Assembly: GCA_021568835.1 (NCBI GenBank)
Contig: JAKGSH010000010.1
Coordinates: forward strand, 1,674,001 to 1,738,000
Source of the DNA: Streptomyces sp. Tue 6430
GTDB lineage: Bacteria; Actinomycetota; Actinomycetes; Streptomycetales; Streptomycetaceae
DNA length: 64,000 nucleotides
Direction: 5' to 3'
Positions 9,770 through 21,450 of the stretch are shown piece by piece; positions within the stretch are counted from its first letter, which is position 1; each line of letters opens with the position of its first letter. Position numbers and translations under genes: made by a program. The notes beneath the pieces were generated by a model. The model was not told where the DNA came from. It saw only the letters and a program-made list of their open reading frames with translations, and ran no database searches.

Positions 9770-10119
9770 CCCTGGCACTCGAGACCACCGACCTGAAGGT
9801 GCAGCTCCAGCTCGGCGAGGACTGGTTCACGGTCTGCGACCTGAGCCTGCTGGTCCCCGGCCGCGGCGTGGCGGCCCTGCTGCCGGACGGCCGCCAGGCG
9901 GCCCTGTTCCGGGACCGGGCGGGGGAGCTGTACGCGGTGGACAACCGCGACCCGTTCAGCGGCGCGGCGGTCCTCTCCCGCGGTCTGACCGGCTCGGCGC
10001 AGGGGCGGCCGTTCGTCGCCTCGCCCCTGCTCAAGCAGCGCTTCGACCTGCGCAGCGGGCAGTGCCTGGACGACGACGCGGTCCGCATCGCGACGTACGG
10101 GGTGCGGACGGCGGGCTGA
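9766..10119 (+). CDS. nirD: Nitrite reductase small subunit
   Basis: 117 aa. ATG 9766 overlaps the nirB stop by the ATGA arrangement, indicating translational coupling. It is a Rieske-like ferredoxin fold protein (VCDLSLLVPGRGVAALL ... FRDRAGELYAVDNRDPFSGA ... QRFDLRSGQCLDD). The Cys-His cluster ligands of true Rieske proteins are absent, as is usual for NirD. It pairs with NirB for nitrite reduction. The end of the operon is followed by about 120 bp of imperfect GC-rich repeats without a strong hairpin. Confidence 0.92.
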   Translation: MTLALETTDLKVQLQLGEDWFTVCDLSLLVPGRGVAALLPDGRQAALFRDRAGELYAVDNRDPFSGAAVLSRGLTGSAQGRPFVASPLLKQRFDLRSGQCLDDDAVRIATYGVRTAG

Positions 10120-10242
10120 CGTCCGGCCGGATGGTCGGCCGGTTGACCGAGCGGTTGACCGGGCGCCTGACGGGATGGCCGGGCGGCTGGTCGGACGGCT
10201 GGTCGGGCGCCTGCGCGGGAGTCGGTCCGTGCGGGCGCCCGG

Positions 10243-11163
10243 TCAGCTCCCGAGGCTGTCGTACGACACCCCGGTGAGCCGCTCGGACTCCGCCCACAGG
10301 CGGCGGCCCGCCCGGTCGTCGAGGGTCCAGGGCGCCCGCCACGAGGGCGCGGGCGTCCCTCGCCACATCGCGAGGGACGGGCCGGTGAAGGAGTCGGGGC
10401 GGACGTCCGGCGCGGTCGCGGCGTACAGGACGGGCAGGGCGCCCGCCTCGGCGGACTGGGCGAGGACGCGGTTGCCGGCGGACATGAGCCGCTCGGCGGT
10501 CCGGCTGCCCCGCGCGCGGGGTCCGGCCGTCTGGAGGCCGGTCGCCGCGTACCCGGGATGCGCGGCCGCCGCGGTCACCCGCGCGCCGGACGCCTCCAGC
10601 CGGCGCGCCAGCTCGTGCGTGAACAGCAGGTTGGCGGTCTTGGAACGGCCGTAGGCGATCCAACGCCGGTATCTCCGTTCGCTGTTGAGGTCGCCGGGAT
10701 CGATGGTGCCGAGCAGGTGGGCCATGCTGGAGACGGTCACCACGCGGGCCCGGGGCGCGGCGAGCAGTGCGGGCATGAGCAGTCCGGTGAGGGCGAAGTG
10801 GCCGAGGTGGTTCACGCCGAACTGGGTCTCGAACCCGTCGGCGGTCGTGCCGTACGGCATCGCCATCACGCCCGCGTTGTTGACCAGCAGGTCGAGGCGG
10901 TCGCAGGACCGGGCGAACTCCCGCACGGAGGCGAGGTCTCCGAGGTCCAGCCGCCGCAACTCCACTTCCGCGCCGGGTACTTCACCGGCCAGACGGGCCA
11001 TGGCCTCCCGTCCCCGGGTCTCGCTGCGGCAGGCGAGGACGACCCGGGCCCCTTTCCGCGCCAGCTCGCGCGCGATGACGTGGCCGAGCCCGCCGTTGGC
11101 GCCGGTGACGACGGCGGTGCGGCCGCCCTGGTCGGGGATGTCGTGCGTGTTCCAGCCGGTCAT
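10243..11163 (-). CDS. Short-chain dehydrogenase/reductase
   Basis: 306 aa. ATG 11163 is preceded by GGAGGGAG. Classical SDR features: the cofactor motif TGANGGLG (about 20-27), LLVNNAGVM (about 92-100), the catalytic Ser in VVTVSSMAH, and YGRSK (Tyr and Lys of the catalytic triad, about 170-174). The relation to retinol dehydrogenase/protochlorophyllide-type SDRs is typical of Streptomyces proteins often labelled oxidoreductase. The substrate cannot be inferred. It is convergent with nirD and divergent from the PhoX-like gene. Confidence 0.85.
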   Translation of the reverse strand: MTGWNTHDIPDQGGRTAVVTGANGGLGHVIARELARKGARVVLACRSETRGREAMARLAGEVPGAEVELRRLDLGDLASVREFARSCDRLDLLVNNAGVMAMPYGTTADGFETQFGVNHLGHFALTGLLMPALLAAPRARVVTVSSMAHLLGTIDPGDLNSERRYRRWIAYGRSKTANLLFTHELARRLEASGARVTAAAAHPGYAATGLQTAGPRARGSRTAERLMSAGNRVLAQSAEAGALPVLYAATAPDVRPDSFTGPSLAMWRGTPAPSWRAPWTLDDRAGRRLWAESERLTGVSYDSLGS

Positions 11164-11314
11164 GGCCGTGCTCCCTCCGCTGCTGTCCCCAGCTTAGGCA
11201 TCTCCTCGTCATAGCGTGTCCATGACATGGTCACCCTGCGCTCGTAGCGTCCCTGACCGCACGACCCCGCGGCCGGCCGGCCGCGGGCACGCACGACACC
11301 CCTTGGGAGTGAGC

Positions 11315-12472
11315 GTGGAACGTCGTACCCTCCTGCGCGCGGCCGTCCTCGGCGGGTCCTCCGCCGTGCTCGGCGGAACCCTGTGGCGCGGCGCCGCGTA
11401 CGCCGCGCCGGCGCAGCCCGGCACGAGCCCGTACGGGGCGCTCGGCTCGCCGGACGCCAACGGCATCAGGCTGCCGAGCGGCTTCACCAGCCGGGTGATC
11501 GCCCGCTCCGGGCAGACCGTGCCCGGCACGTCGTACACGTGGCACAACGCCCCTGACGGCGGCGCCTGTTACGCGGACGGCACGGGCTGGATCTACGTCT
11601 CCAACTCGGAGATCAACCCGTCCGGCGGGGCGAGCGCGGTGCGGTTCTCGTCGACGGGCACGGTGACCGGCGCGTACCGCATCCTGTCCGGCACGCGGCA
11701 GAACTGCGCGGGCGGGAAGACCCCGTGGAACACCTGGCTGTCGTGCGAGGAGGTGTCGCTGGGCCACGTCTACGAGACGGACCCGTGGGGCGTGAACGCG
11801 GCCGTGCAGCGGCCGGCGATGGGCCGCTTCAAGCACGAGGCGGCCGCCGCCGACCCGGTGCGCAAGGTGGTCTACCTGACCGAGGACGAGACGGACGGCC
11901 GCTTCTACCGCTTCGTGCCGACGACCTGGGGCAGCCTGGCCTCCGGCACGCTCCAGGTGATGGTCGCCGGCAGCGCCACGTCCGGCTCCTTCACCTGGGC
12001 GAACGTCCCCGACCCCGACGGCTCCCCCACCACCACCCGCACCCAGGTGTCCGGCGCCAAGTCCTTCAACGGCGGCGAGGGCTGCCACTACGCGAACGAC
12101 ACCGTCTGGTTCACCACGAAGGGCGACAACCGGGTCTGGCAGCTGAACCTCCTGAACAACACCTACGAGCTGGCCTACGACGACTCCCTGGTCTCCGGCA
12201 CGGCCCCCCTCACCGGGGTCGACAACATCACCGGCTCCGCCTCCGGCGACCTGTTCGTCGCGGAGGACGGCGGCAACATGGAGATCTGCGTGATCACTCC
12301 GGCCGACGTGGTCGCCCCGTTCCTGCGCGTCGACGGCCAGTCGGGCTCGGAGATCACCGGCCCGGCCTTCTCCCCCGACGGCACCCGCCTGTACTTCTCC
12401 AGCCAGCGCGGCACGTCGGGCAGTTCGTCCGGCGGCATCACCTACGAGGTGAAGGGCCCCTTCCGGGCCTGA
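11315..12472 (+). CDS. PhoX-family (DUF839) secreted phosphatase-like protein, Tat substrate
   Basis: 385 aa from GTG 11315, chosen because GGGAG lies 5 bp upstream. GTG 11309 is an alternative. The N-terminus VERRTLLRAAVLGGSS is a twin-arginine signal peptide. The body is a six-bladed propeller-like PhoX domain: WNTWLSCEE, GRFKHEAAA, YLTEDETDGRFYRF, FNGGEGCHY and a late DNITGSASGDLFVAEDGGN loop of metal-binding type. PhoX enzymes are calcium/iron alkaline phosphatases exported folded by Tat. This is a shorter homologue than canonical PhoX, so phosphatase activity is inferred. No convincing PHO box was recognised upstream. Confidence 0.78.
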   Translation: MERRTLLRAAVLGGSSAVLGGTLWRGAAYAAPAQPGTSPYGALGSPDANGIRLPSGFTSRVIARSGQTVPGTSYTWHNAPDGGACYADGTGWIYVSNSEINPSGGASAVRFSSTGTVTGAYRILSGTRQNCAGGKTPWNTWLSCEEVSLGHVYETDPWGVNAAVQRPAMGRFKHEAAAADPVRKVVYLTEDETDGRFYRFVPTTWGSLASGTLQVMVAGSATSGSFTWANVPDPDGSPTTTRTQVSGAKSFNGGEGCHYANDTVWFTTKGDNRVWQLNLLNNTYELAYDDSLVSGTAPLTGVDNITGSASGDLFVAEDGGNMEICVITPADVVAPFLRVDGQSGSEITGPAFSPDGTRLYFSSQRGTSGSSSGGITYEVKGPFRA

Positions 12473-12610
12473 CCGGGCCGGGGCACCGTCCCCGCCCGCC
12501 CGGCGCCCGCCCACGAGCCCGCGGACGCCGCCCCCGGATGGATGCCCCACACACCTTCATCACGAATCAGCCACGAAGCCTTCACCCTCCGTCCCGGCGC
12601 CCTACGGTCG

Positions 12611-12638
12611 TCCCCCTGACACCACCGTCTCAGGGGGA
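12611..12638 (+). promoter_or_regulatory. Hairpin that would sequester the ribosome binding site of the Excalibur gene
   Basis: A perfect 9-bp inverted repeat (tccccctga at 12611-12619, tcaggggga at 12630-12638, 10-nt loop) contains the GGGGGA Shine-Dalgarno sequence, which lies 4 bp before the ATG at 12643. The RNA could fold to block translation. Whether it is regulatory is inference. Confidence 0.5.
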
Positions 12639-12642
12639 CGAC

Positions 12643-13131
12643 ATGAGCAACCCGTACACCACCACTCGCCCCGCCCCGAAATGGGCCCGCAAGCGCTACG
12701 TCCTGCCCGCGCTGGCCCTCGCCCTGTTCGTCGGGATCGGCATGGGCGGCAGCGCCGAGGACCCGGCGACGGACGCCGAACCCCTGGCCGCCAAGCCCCG
12801 GCCGACGGTCACGGTGACGACGACGGCGACCGCCACCGCCACCGCGACGGCCGCCCCGGCGCCGGCGGAGACGGTGACCGCGACGGAGACGGTGAAGGTG
12901 ACCAGGACGGTCACGGCGGAGGCGGAGGCGGAGGCGGCGGACGACGACAGCGGCTCGTACGGCAGCAGTTCGGGAGGCTCCGGCGACTCGGGGGGCTCGG
13001 GGGGTTCCGACACCGCCTACTACGCCAACTGCACCGAGGCCCGGGCCGCCGGCGCGGCCCCCGTCCACGCGGGCGACCCCGGTTACGGCAGGCACCTGGA
13101 CCGGGACGGCGACGGGACGGGCTGCGAATAG
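12643..13131 (+). CDS. Membrane-anchored Excalibur-domain protein
   Basis: 162 aa. A short cytoplasmic tail, one membrane segment (about 21-38, VLPALALALFVGIGMGG), a long Thr/Ala/Val-rich and then Ser/Gly-rich extracellular linker (about 50-125), and a C-terminal Excalibur domain. The domain shows YYANCTEARAAG and the calcium loop DRDGDGTGCE. Excalibur domains bind calcium outside the cell and usually accompany surface nucleases, but no nuclease domain is present here. The linker DNA is built of acg/acc repeats. The gene stands alone behind a hairpin that covers its ribosome binding site, with a strong terminator downstream. Confidence 0.85.
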   Translation: MSNPYTTTRPAPKWARKRYVLPALALALFVGIGMGGSAEDPATDAEPLAAKPRPTVTVTTTATATATATAAPAPAETVTATETVKVTRTVTAEAEAEAADDDSGSYGSSSGGSGDSGGSGGSDTAYYANCTEARAAGAAPVHAGDPGYGRHLDRDGDGTGCE

Positions 13132-13180
13132 CGGACCGCGAAGGGGCGGCACGAGCCGGGAGCAGCGCGGGAGAGCAGCA

Positions 13181-13221
13181 CGAGAGAGGCGGCACCCCCG
13201 CACAGGGTGCCGCCTCTCTCG
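13181..13221. terminator. Strong bidirectional hairpin terminator
   Basis: A perfect 17-bp inverted repeat (arms 13181-13197 and 13205-13221, 7-nt loop) lies between the convergent Excalibur gene and ppdK. Confidence 0.85.
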
Positions 13222-13330
13222 GTGGGCCGGAGCCGCCGCGATCGGTGCTGAGGGTCGGGGACCGCGGCGGCTCCGGGTGGGGAGGGGGGTGGGGGGCGGA
13301 CCGTCAGGGGACCGTCCCCCACCTCCCGGC

Positions 13331-16078
<2,748 letters not shown>

Positions 16079-16506
16079 GGGTCTCGACTCCTCGAGGACG
16101 CGGTGGCTGCCCTGACGGCGAGGAACATACCCAGATCGAAGGCACCTGGGTACGTCCACTTGTGCGTCATACGCCTGTAACCAGTCGTCCGCCACCGGAT
16201 CGAAAGTCAAAGCTTGGCAAGCGCGAAGCGGTGAATGTTTTCACTTCTTGAACGCATCCTTCTCCGTGCACCCTGTTTGGCGCTCGGATGAGCGCTTGTC
16301 GCCTCGGTTGATTTCGATCGATGAACGATCAAGGGGTGGCACTGAGTGCCACCCTTTGAGGAAGTGCAAACGAGCGCGCATCGCTCATCTGAGCGACACC
16401 TGTATCAAGGGTGGCGAGAATCACGCTTCCACAGGCCGTCGGATTTCACCATCCGGACGCCCTCCGGGACGCGACGCGGACCCGCCCCGGAACGGAAACG
16501 CGCTCG
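16079..16506. promoter_or_regulatory. Upstream region of ppdK with a cluster of palindromes
   Basis: No gene is seen in these 428 bp between ppdK and the end of the ROK gene, both on the minus strand. Inverted repeats: gtgaa-tgtt-ttcac (16231-16244); gcgctc-ggat-gagcgc (16280-16295); an 11-of-12-bp repeat around tggcac-tga-gtgcca (16331-16357); and tcgctca-tc-tgagcga (16381-16396). The third may be the ROK gene terminator. The others look like operators or leader hairpins for ppdK. The stretch around 16230-16340 is AT-richer than its surroundings, as expected for a promoter. Confidence 0.5.
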
Positions 16507-17727
16507 TCACACGCCCAGCGCCAGCAGCCGCTCCTCCACCCGCGCGGGCGCGTACAGGTGCTCCACCACCAGCGCGCCGGCCCCCAGCAGCCCCGCCCGC
16601 TCCCCCAGCCGTGAGGTCACCACCTCCAGCCGGGCCGTGGAGCGGGGCAGCGCCCGCTGGTACAACAGCTCGCGCACGCCGGTGACGAAGGAGGTGCCGG
16701 CCAGGTCCCCGGCGATCATCAGCACGCCCGGGTTGAGCAGGGTCACGACGGTCGCCAGCACGTCGCCGACCTGGCGCCCGGCCTCGCGGGCCAGCGCGGC
16801 CGCGCCCGGGTGCCCGGCGGCGAGCAGGTCCCGCACGTCCGAGCCGGAGGCCGCGGGCACCCCGGTCCCGGCCAGCCTGCGGGCGACCGCGCCGCCGCCG
16901 GCGACGGCCGCCAGACATCCCCGGGAGCCGCAGCGGCACAGCGCCTCGGAGCCCACCCGGATGTGCCCGATGTCGCCCGCGCCGCCGTCGACGCCCCGGA
17001 AGATCCCGCCGTCCACCACGACCCCGGCGCCGATCCCGGTGGACACCTTGACCAGCACGAACGCCGAGCAGTCGGGGTATCCGGTGCGCTGCTCGCCGTA
17101 GGCCATGAGGTTGGCGTCGTTGTCGACGAGGACGGGCACGGACGCGGCGCCCGTGCGTTCCGTGAACGCCCTGGCGAGCCGGCCGCGGATGTCGTAGCCG
17201 TCCCAGCCGGGCATCATCGGCGGCTGGACCACCCGGCCGGTCCCGCTGTCGACCGGGCCGGGCACGGCGAGGCCGATGCCGCACACCTCGGCCGCGCGGT
17301 GGCCGGCCTTCTCCAGCAGCTCCGCGAACCAGCCGCCCAGCTCGCCGAGCACGGCGTCCGGGCCGTCCTCGACGGCCAGCGCGCCCGCGTGCTCGGCGAG
17401 GACCTCGCCGGTCAGGGACAGCACGGCCGCGCGCGCGTGCCGGGTGTCGAGGTCGGCGGCGAGGACGACGGCGTGCGCGTCGTCGAACTCGAGCGTGATG
17501 GAGGGGCGGCCGCCCAGCGGGGAGTCGACGGGACCGCCCGCGCCCTCGCGCAGCCAGCCCGCGCGGAAGAGACGGTCCAGGCGCTGTCCGACCGTGGCCC
17601 GGGAGAGTCCGGTGGCCTGTTGGAGGGCACCGCGCGTGGTGGCCCGGCCGGTGCGTACCAGCGCGAGCAGATCTCCGGCGCCGGCCTGACCGCCGCCCCT
17701 GCCCGTCCGTCCGGGCTGTCCGGTCAT
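16507..17727 (-). CDS. ROK-family transcriptional repressor / sugar kinase-like protein
   Basis: 406 aa from ATG 17727 (AAGGGGG six bases upstream). GTG 17733 is an alternative start. An N-terminal winged helix-turn-helix (about 20-70, TRGALQQATGLSRATVGQRLDRL) precedes the ROK domain. The ROK domain shows the nucleotide/sugar-binding segment PVLVDNDANLMAYGE, the zinc site GHIRVG...CRCGSRGCLAAVAGG, and a C-terminal LNPGVLMIAGD. Such proteins respond to a sugar or its phosphate. It is divergent from the two carbohydrate-hydrolase genes at 17861-21296, so it probably controls them. The intervening 130 bp is AT-rich for this genome. Confidence 0.88.
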   Translation of the reverse strand: MTGQPGRTGRGGGQAGAGDLLALVRTGRATTRGALQQATGLSRATVGQRLDRLFRAGWLREGAGGPVDSPLGGRPSITLEFDDAHAVVLAADLDTRHARAAVLSLTGEVLAEHAGALAVEDGPDAVLGELGGWFAELLEKAGHRAAEVCGIGLAVPGPVDSGTGRVVQPPMMPGWDGYDIRGRLARAFTERTGAASVPVLVDNDANLMAYGEQRTGYPDCSAFVLVKVSTGIGAGVVVDGGIFRGVDGGAGDIGHIRVGSEALCRCGSRGCLAAVAGGGAVARRLAGTGVPAASGSDVRDLLAAGHPGAAALAREAGRQVGDVLATVVTLLNPGVLMIAGDLAGTSFVTGVRELLYQRALPRSTARLEVVTSRLGERAGLLGAGALVVEHLYAPARVEERLLALGV

Positions 17728-17860
17728 GCGCACCCCCTTGTGTTCATCGAACCCGCATTACATATTGAGTTCTGCGTGTTAAATAGACGTAACCCTGCGG
17801 TAGCCACTGCCGAACCGGTCGACGGTGGTCTCGTCGCCGTCGTTCTCCGGGGAGCCCCGC
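17728..17860. promoter_or_regulatory. Divergent promoter region between the ROK repressor and the hydrolase operon
   Basis: A 133-bp gap with unusually AT-rich sequence at 17745-17800 (cattacatattgag, gtgttaaatag) in an otherwise GC-rich window. This is the expected place for both promoters and a ROK operator. No specific operator could be assigned. Confidence 0.45.
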
Positions 17861-19362
17861 GTGGATCGCACCGCCCAGCTCGTCGCCCGTCCCGCGGAGC
17901 GCCCCTCCGTACACGATCCGACCACTTCGGCCGGATCGCCGCACCTCAGGGCCGTGGAGGTGCTGGACGGCAACTGGACGGGAACCTCCACGGTGCCCTC
18001 ACGCGGCCTGTACCCGCACCAGTGGTCCTGGGACTCGGCGTTCGTCGCGATCGGGCTGCGGCACGTCTCGCCGCACCGGGCGCAGACCGAGCTGGAGACG
18101 CTGCTGGACGCCCAGTGGGGCGACGGGCGCATCCCGCACATCGTCTTCAACCCCTCCGTGCCGTTCGACGCGTACTTCCCGAGCCCCGACTTCTGGCGCT
18201 CCTCGACCGCGGGGCGCGCTGCGGGCGCCCCGCGCACCGTACAGACCTCCGGCATCGTGCAGCCACCGGTGCACGCGCTGGCGGCCTGGCTGGTGCACCG
18301 CGCCGACCCCGGGCTGTCCCGGGCGCGCGGCTTCCTGGCCCGGGTGTACCCCCGGCTGGCCGCCTGGCACCGCTACCTGCTGCACCGGCGGGACCTGGGC
18401 GGCGGCGGGCTGGCGGCGGTCGTGCACCCCTGGGAGCAGGGGATGGACAACGCCCCTTCCTGGGACGCGCCGCTCGCCCGGATCACCCCGGCCCCGGCCC
18501 GCTCCTTCCGGCGCGCCGACCTCGCCCACGGGGCGCCGCGGGACCGGCCGACGGACCTGGACTACGGGCGGTACGTGCGGCTGGCGACGGACTACCGGGA
18601 CGGGGGTACCGGGATGGGCAGGGCGGGGAAGGGGGGCCGGGCCGGGCGGGGAAGGGGGCCGGCACGGCCGCCTTCGCCGTCGAGGACCCCGCGTTCAACG
18701 CCCTGCTCATCGCCTCCGAGCACGCGCTGGCCCGGATCGCGCGGGAACTGGGGGCCACCGGCACCGCCCGGCACGCGCGCGCGGAGCGGTTGACGGCGGC
18801 GCTCGTCGACCGGCTGTGGGACCCCGCCGAGGGCCTGTTCCGCTGCCGGGACCTGCGCGGCGGCGGCCTGATCCAGGAGGGCGGGGTCGCCGGACTGGTC
18901 CCGCTGCTGCTGCCCGGGCTGCCCCGCGCGATCGTCTCCGCCCTCGTGCGCACCCTGCGCGGCCCGCACTTCGGGGTGGGCGTCACCACCCGCCTCGTCC
19001 CCAGCTACGACCTGCTCGGCGAGTCCTTCGACCCGCACCGCTACTGGCGGGGGCCGGCCTGGTTCAACACCGCCTGGCTCGTCGAGCGGGGGCTGCGGCT
19101 GCACGGCGAGCGCGCGGACGCGGACGCGCTGCGCGAGGCCGTGCTGGACCTCGCGGACTCCTCGGACTTCGCCGAGTACGTCGACCCGTACACCGGCGAG
19201 GCCTGCGGGGCGACCGGCTTCAGCTGGACCGCCGCGCTCATGCTCGACCTGCTACACGACACGGAAGGCGTGCCGCCCGGCACGGAAGGCGTGCCGGGCG
19301 GCACGGACATCGACAGGGACGACCGTTCGTTCGCGTCGTTCGAGGGAGGGGACCGGGGATGA
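17861..19362 (+). CDS. MGH1-like / trehalase-fold glycoside hydrolase, interrupted by a frameshift
   Basis: The GTG at 17861 has GGGGAG upstream. It has an (alpha/alpha)6-barrel glycoside hydrolase pattern, seen in glucosylglycerate/mannosylglycerate hydrolases and GH63 relatives: YPHQWSWDSAFVAIGL near the N-terminus, HPWEQGMDNAPSWD (acid region) in the middle, then FDPHRYWRGPAWFNTAWL and GEACGATGFSWTAAL near the C-terminus. The two halves lie in different frames. The break is in the G-rich stretch 18600-18660, and one added base gives about 500 aa, normal for the family. The variable Gly/Arg-rich stretch there makes the exact point uncertain. The end overlaps the next gene (ATGA), so the two are coupled. 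Confidence 0.78.
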
Positions 19363-21296
19363 CGGACCGGCATCATCTGCTCGTGCACGGCGGGACGTTC
19401 GCCGCCGTCGGTGACCGCGGGGACATCAGCGGCGTGCGCGGCGCCGGATCACCCGACGGGTTGTTCGTCAGGGACGCGCGCCACCTCAGCCGCTGGCAGC
19501 TCACCGTGGACGGGGCGGTGCCCGAGGTGCTCGTGCCCGTCGCGGACGGGGACGCGGCGCGCTGCGTGCTCGTGCCGCGCGGCGGCCGCACGGAACCGCC
19601 GTCGTGCACGCTCTTCCGCGAACAGGCGGTGGGCGACGGCTCGTTCGTCGAGTCGCTGCGGGTGGTCGGCAACCGTCCGGTGCCGCTGACGGTCCGGCTG
19701 GCGCTCACCGTCGACGCCGACTTCACCGACCAGTTCGAACTCCGCTCCGACCACCGCACCTACGCCAAGACCGGCGCGGTCCGCGGCCGCCGGATCCTCG
19801 ACGACGGGGTGGAGTTCAGCTACCGGCGCGGCGAGTGGCGGTCCCTCACGGCGGTGACCGCCGACCCCGCGCCGGACGGCGTCGAGGAGACCGGCACCGG
19901 CGCCCGCCGCCTGGTCTGGACCCTGGAACTCGAGCCGCACGGCAGCGCCGCGCTGACGCTGCGGGTGATGGCCCGCCCGCACGGCGAGAAGCGGGCCCTG
20001 CGCGTCCCCCGCTCCCCCGCCGCGCTGACCGCGGAACTGCTCGCGCGGGAAGGCGAGTTCGTGGAGGGCGTGGCCTTCCCCACCGGCTGGCCCGAGCTGG
20101 CGGCCGCCTGCGCGCGGGGCCTCGCCGACCTGGCCGCGCTCCAGGTCCCGGCGACCGGCCCGGACGGGGAGGAACTGCGCGTCCCGGCCGCCGGCGCCCC
20201 CTGGTTCCTGACCCTGCTGGGCCGCGACGCCCTGCTCACCTCGCTGTTCGCGCTGCCCTATCGGCCCGCCCCGGCCGCCGCCACGCTCCTCGCGCTGGCC
20301 GCGGCCCAGGCCACCGAGACCGGCCAGGAGTCGGTCGCCCAGCCCGGCAAGATCGTCCACGAGGTGCGGCACGGCGAACTCGCGCACTTCCACCAGGTCC
20401 CCTACGGCCGCTACTACGGCTCGGTGGACGCCACCCCGCTCTTCCTCGTCCTGCTCGGCGCCTACGTCGAACAGACCGGCGACGCGGCCCTCGCCCGCCG
20501 GCTGGAGCCACACGCCCGCGCGGCCGTCGGCTGGATGCTCGACCACGGCGGCCTCACCTCGCGCGGCTACCTGGTCTACCGCGCCGACCGGGGCGGCCTC
20601 GCCAACCAGAACTGGAAGGACTCCCCCGGCGCCGTCTGCTCGGCCGACGGCACCCGCCCCTCGGGCCCGGTGACGGCGGCCGGGGCCCAGGGCTACGCGT
20701 ACGACGCGCTGCGCCGGACCGCGTCCGTGGCGCGCGCGGTGTGGCGGGACGAGACCTACGCGGCCCTGCTCGAACAGGCCGCCGCCGATCTGCGCGACCG
20801 CTTCCAGCGGGACTTCTGGATGCGCGAGCACTCCTTCCCGGCGCTCGCGCTGGACGGCGAGGGCCGCCAGGTCGACGCGCTCGCCTCGGACGCCGGCCAC
20901 CTGCTGTGGTCGGGGCTGCTGGACAAGGAGTACGGCGAGCTGGTCGGCCGGCGGCTGCTGGAGCCGGACTTCTTCTCCGGCTGGGGCGTCCGCACGCTGG
21001 CGGCCGGGCAGCCGGCGTACCACCCGCTGTCGTACCACCGCGGTTCGGTGTGGCCGCACGACAACGCGCTGATCGCCCTGGGGCTGGCCCGCTACGGCCT
21101 GCACGACGAGGCCCGTACCGTCGCGCACGGGCTGGTCGACGCGGCCACCGCGACCGGCCACCGCCTGCCCGAGGTGCTCGCGGGCTACGGCCGCGACACC
21201 CACGCGGAGCCGGTGCCCTACCCTCACGCGTGCGTGCGGGAGGCCCGCTCGGCGGCCGCCCCGCTGGCCCTGCTCACGGCGGTGGGCGGGGCGTAG
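19359..21296 (+). CDS. Glycogen debranching-type enzyme (amylo-alpha-1,6-glucosidase family)
   Basis: 645 aa, with ATG 19359 overlapping the upstream stop. The N-terminal domain (about 1-200) is the bis-type debranching N-domain: GLFVRDARHLSRW, then TLFREQ and RADFTDQFE-like strands. A C-terminal six-hairpin barrel follows, with PWFLTLLGRDALLTSLFALPY, GKIVHEVRHGE, YYGSVDATPLFLVLLG, LANQNWKDSPGA and YHRGSVWPHDNALIALGLARYG. These motifs are typical of GDE-like proteins that trim alpha-glucans or oligosaccharides. With the upstream hydrolase it forms a two-gene operon probably controlled by the divergent ROK repressor. The exact substrate is unknown. Confidence 0.88.
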   Translation: MTDRHHLLVHGGTFAAVGDRGDISGVRGAGSPDGLFVRDARHLSRWQLTVDGAVPEVLVPVADGDAARCVLVPRGGRTEPPSCTLFREQAVGDGSFVESLRVVGNRPVPLTVRLALTVDADFTDQFELRSDHRTYAKTGAVRGRRILDDGVEFSYRRGEWRSLTAVTADPAPDGVEETGTGARRLVWTLELEPHGSAALTLRVMARPHGEKRALRVPRSPAALTAELLAREGEFVEGVAFPTGWPELAAACARGLADLAALQVPATGPDGEELRVPAAGAPWFLTLLGRDALLTSLFALPYRPAPAAATLLALAAAQATETGQESVAQPGKIVHEVRHGELAHFHQVPYGRYYGSVDATPLFLVLLGAYVEQTGDAALARRLEPHARAAVGWMLDHGGLTSRGYLVYRADRGGLANQNWKDSPGAVCSADGTRPSGPVTAAGAQGYAYDALRRTASVARAVWRDETYAALLEQAAADLRDRFQRDFWMREHSFPALALDGEGRQVDALASDAGHLLWSGLLDKEYGELVGRRLLEPDFFSGWGVRTLAAGQPAYHPLSYHRGSVWPHDNALIALGLARYGLHDEARTVAHGLVDAATATGHRLPEVLAGYGRDTHAEPVPYPHACVREARSAAAPLALLTAVGGA

Positions 21297-21450
21297 CGCC
21301 GTGCTTGACCGGGCGTTTGCCCGGTGTTTGCCGACCGCTCGCCGGGACCGGTGAACGCCGGGCCCGGGCACGCCGTACGAAACGGTGGCGGATCCGGTCC
21401 CCCCACCGGATCCGCCGCTCCGCCCGGCTCCGTACGGAAGGACCCCTCGG

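Noticed and set aside
10120..10242. Terminator or gene in the gap between nirD and the SDR
   Set aside because: Only imperfect ggtcgg/ggttgacc repeats are present. No convincing stem or coding frame was found.
16331..16357. CIRCE-like element (HrcA operator)
   Set aside because: The half-sites tggcact/agtgcca look similar, but the spacer is far shorter than the 9 bp of CIRCE and the downstream gene is not a chaperone. Kept only as an unassigned inverted repeat.
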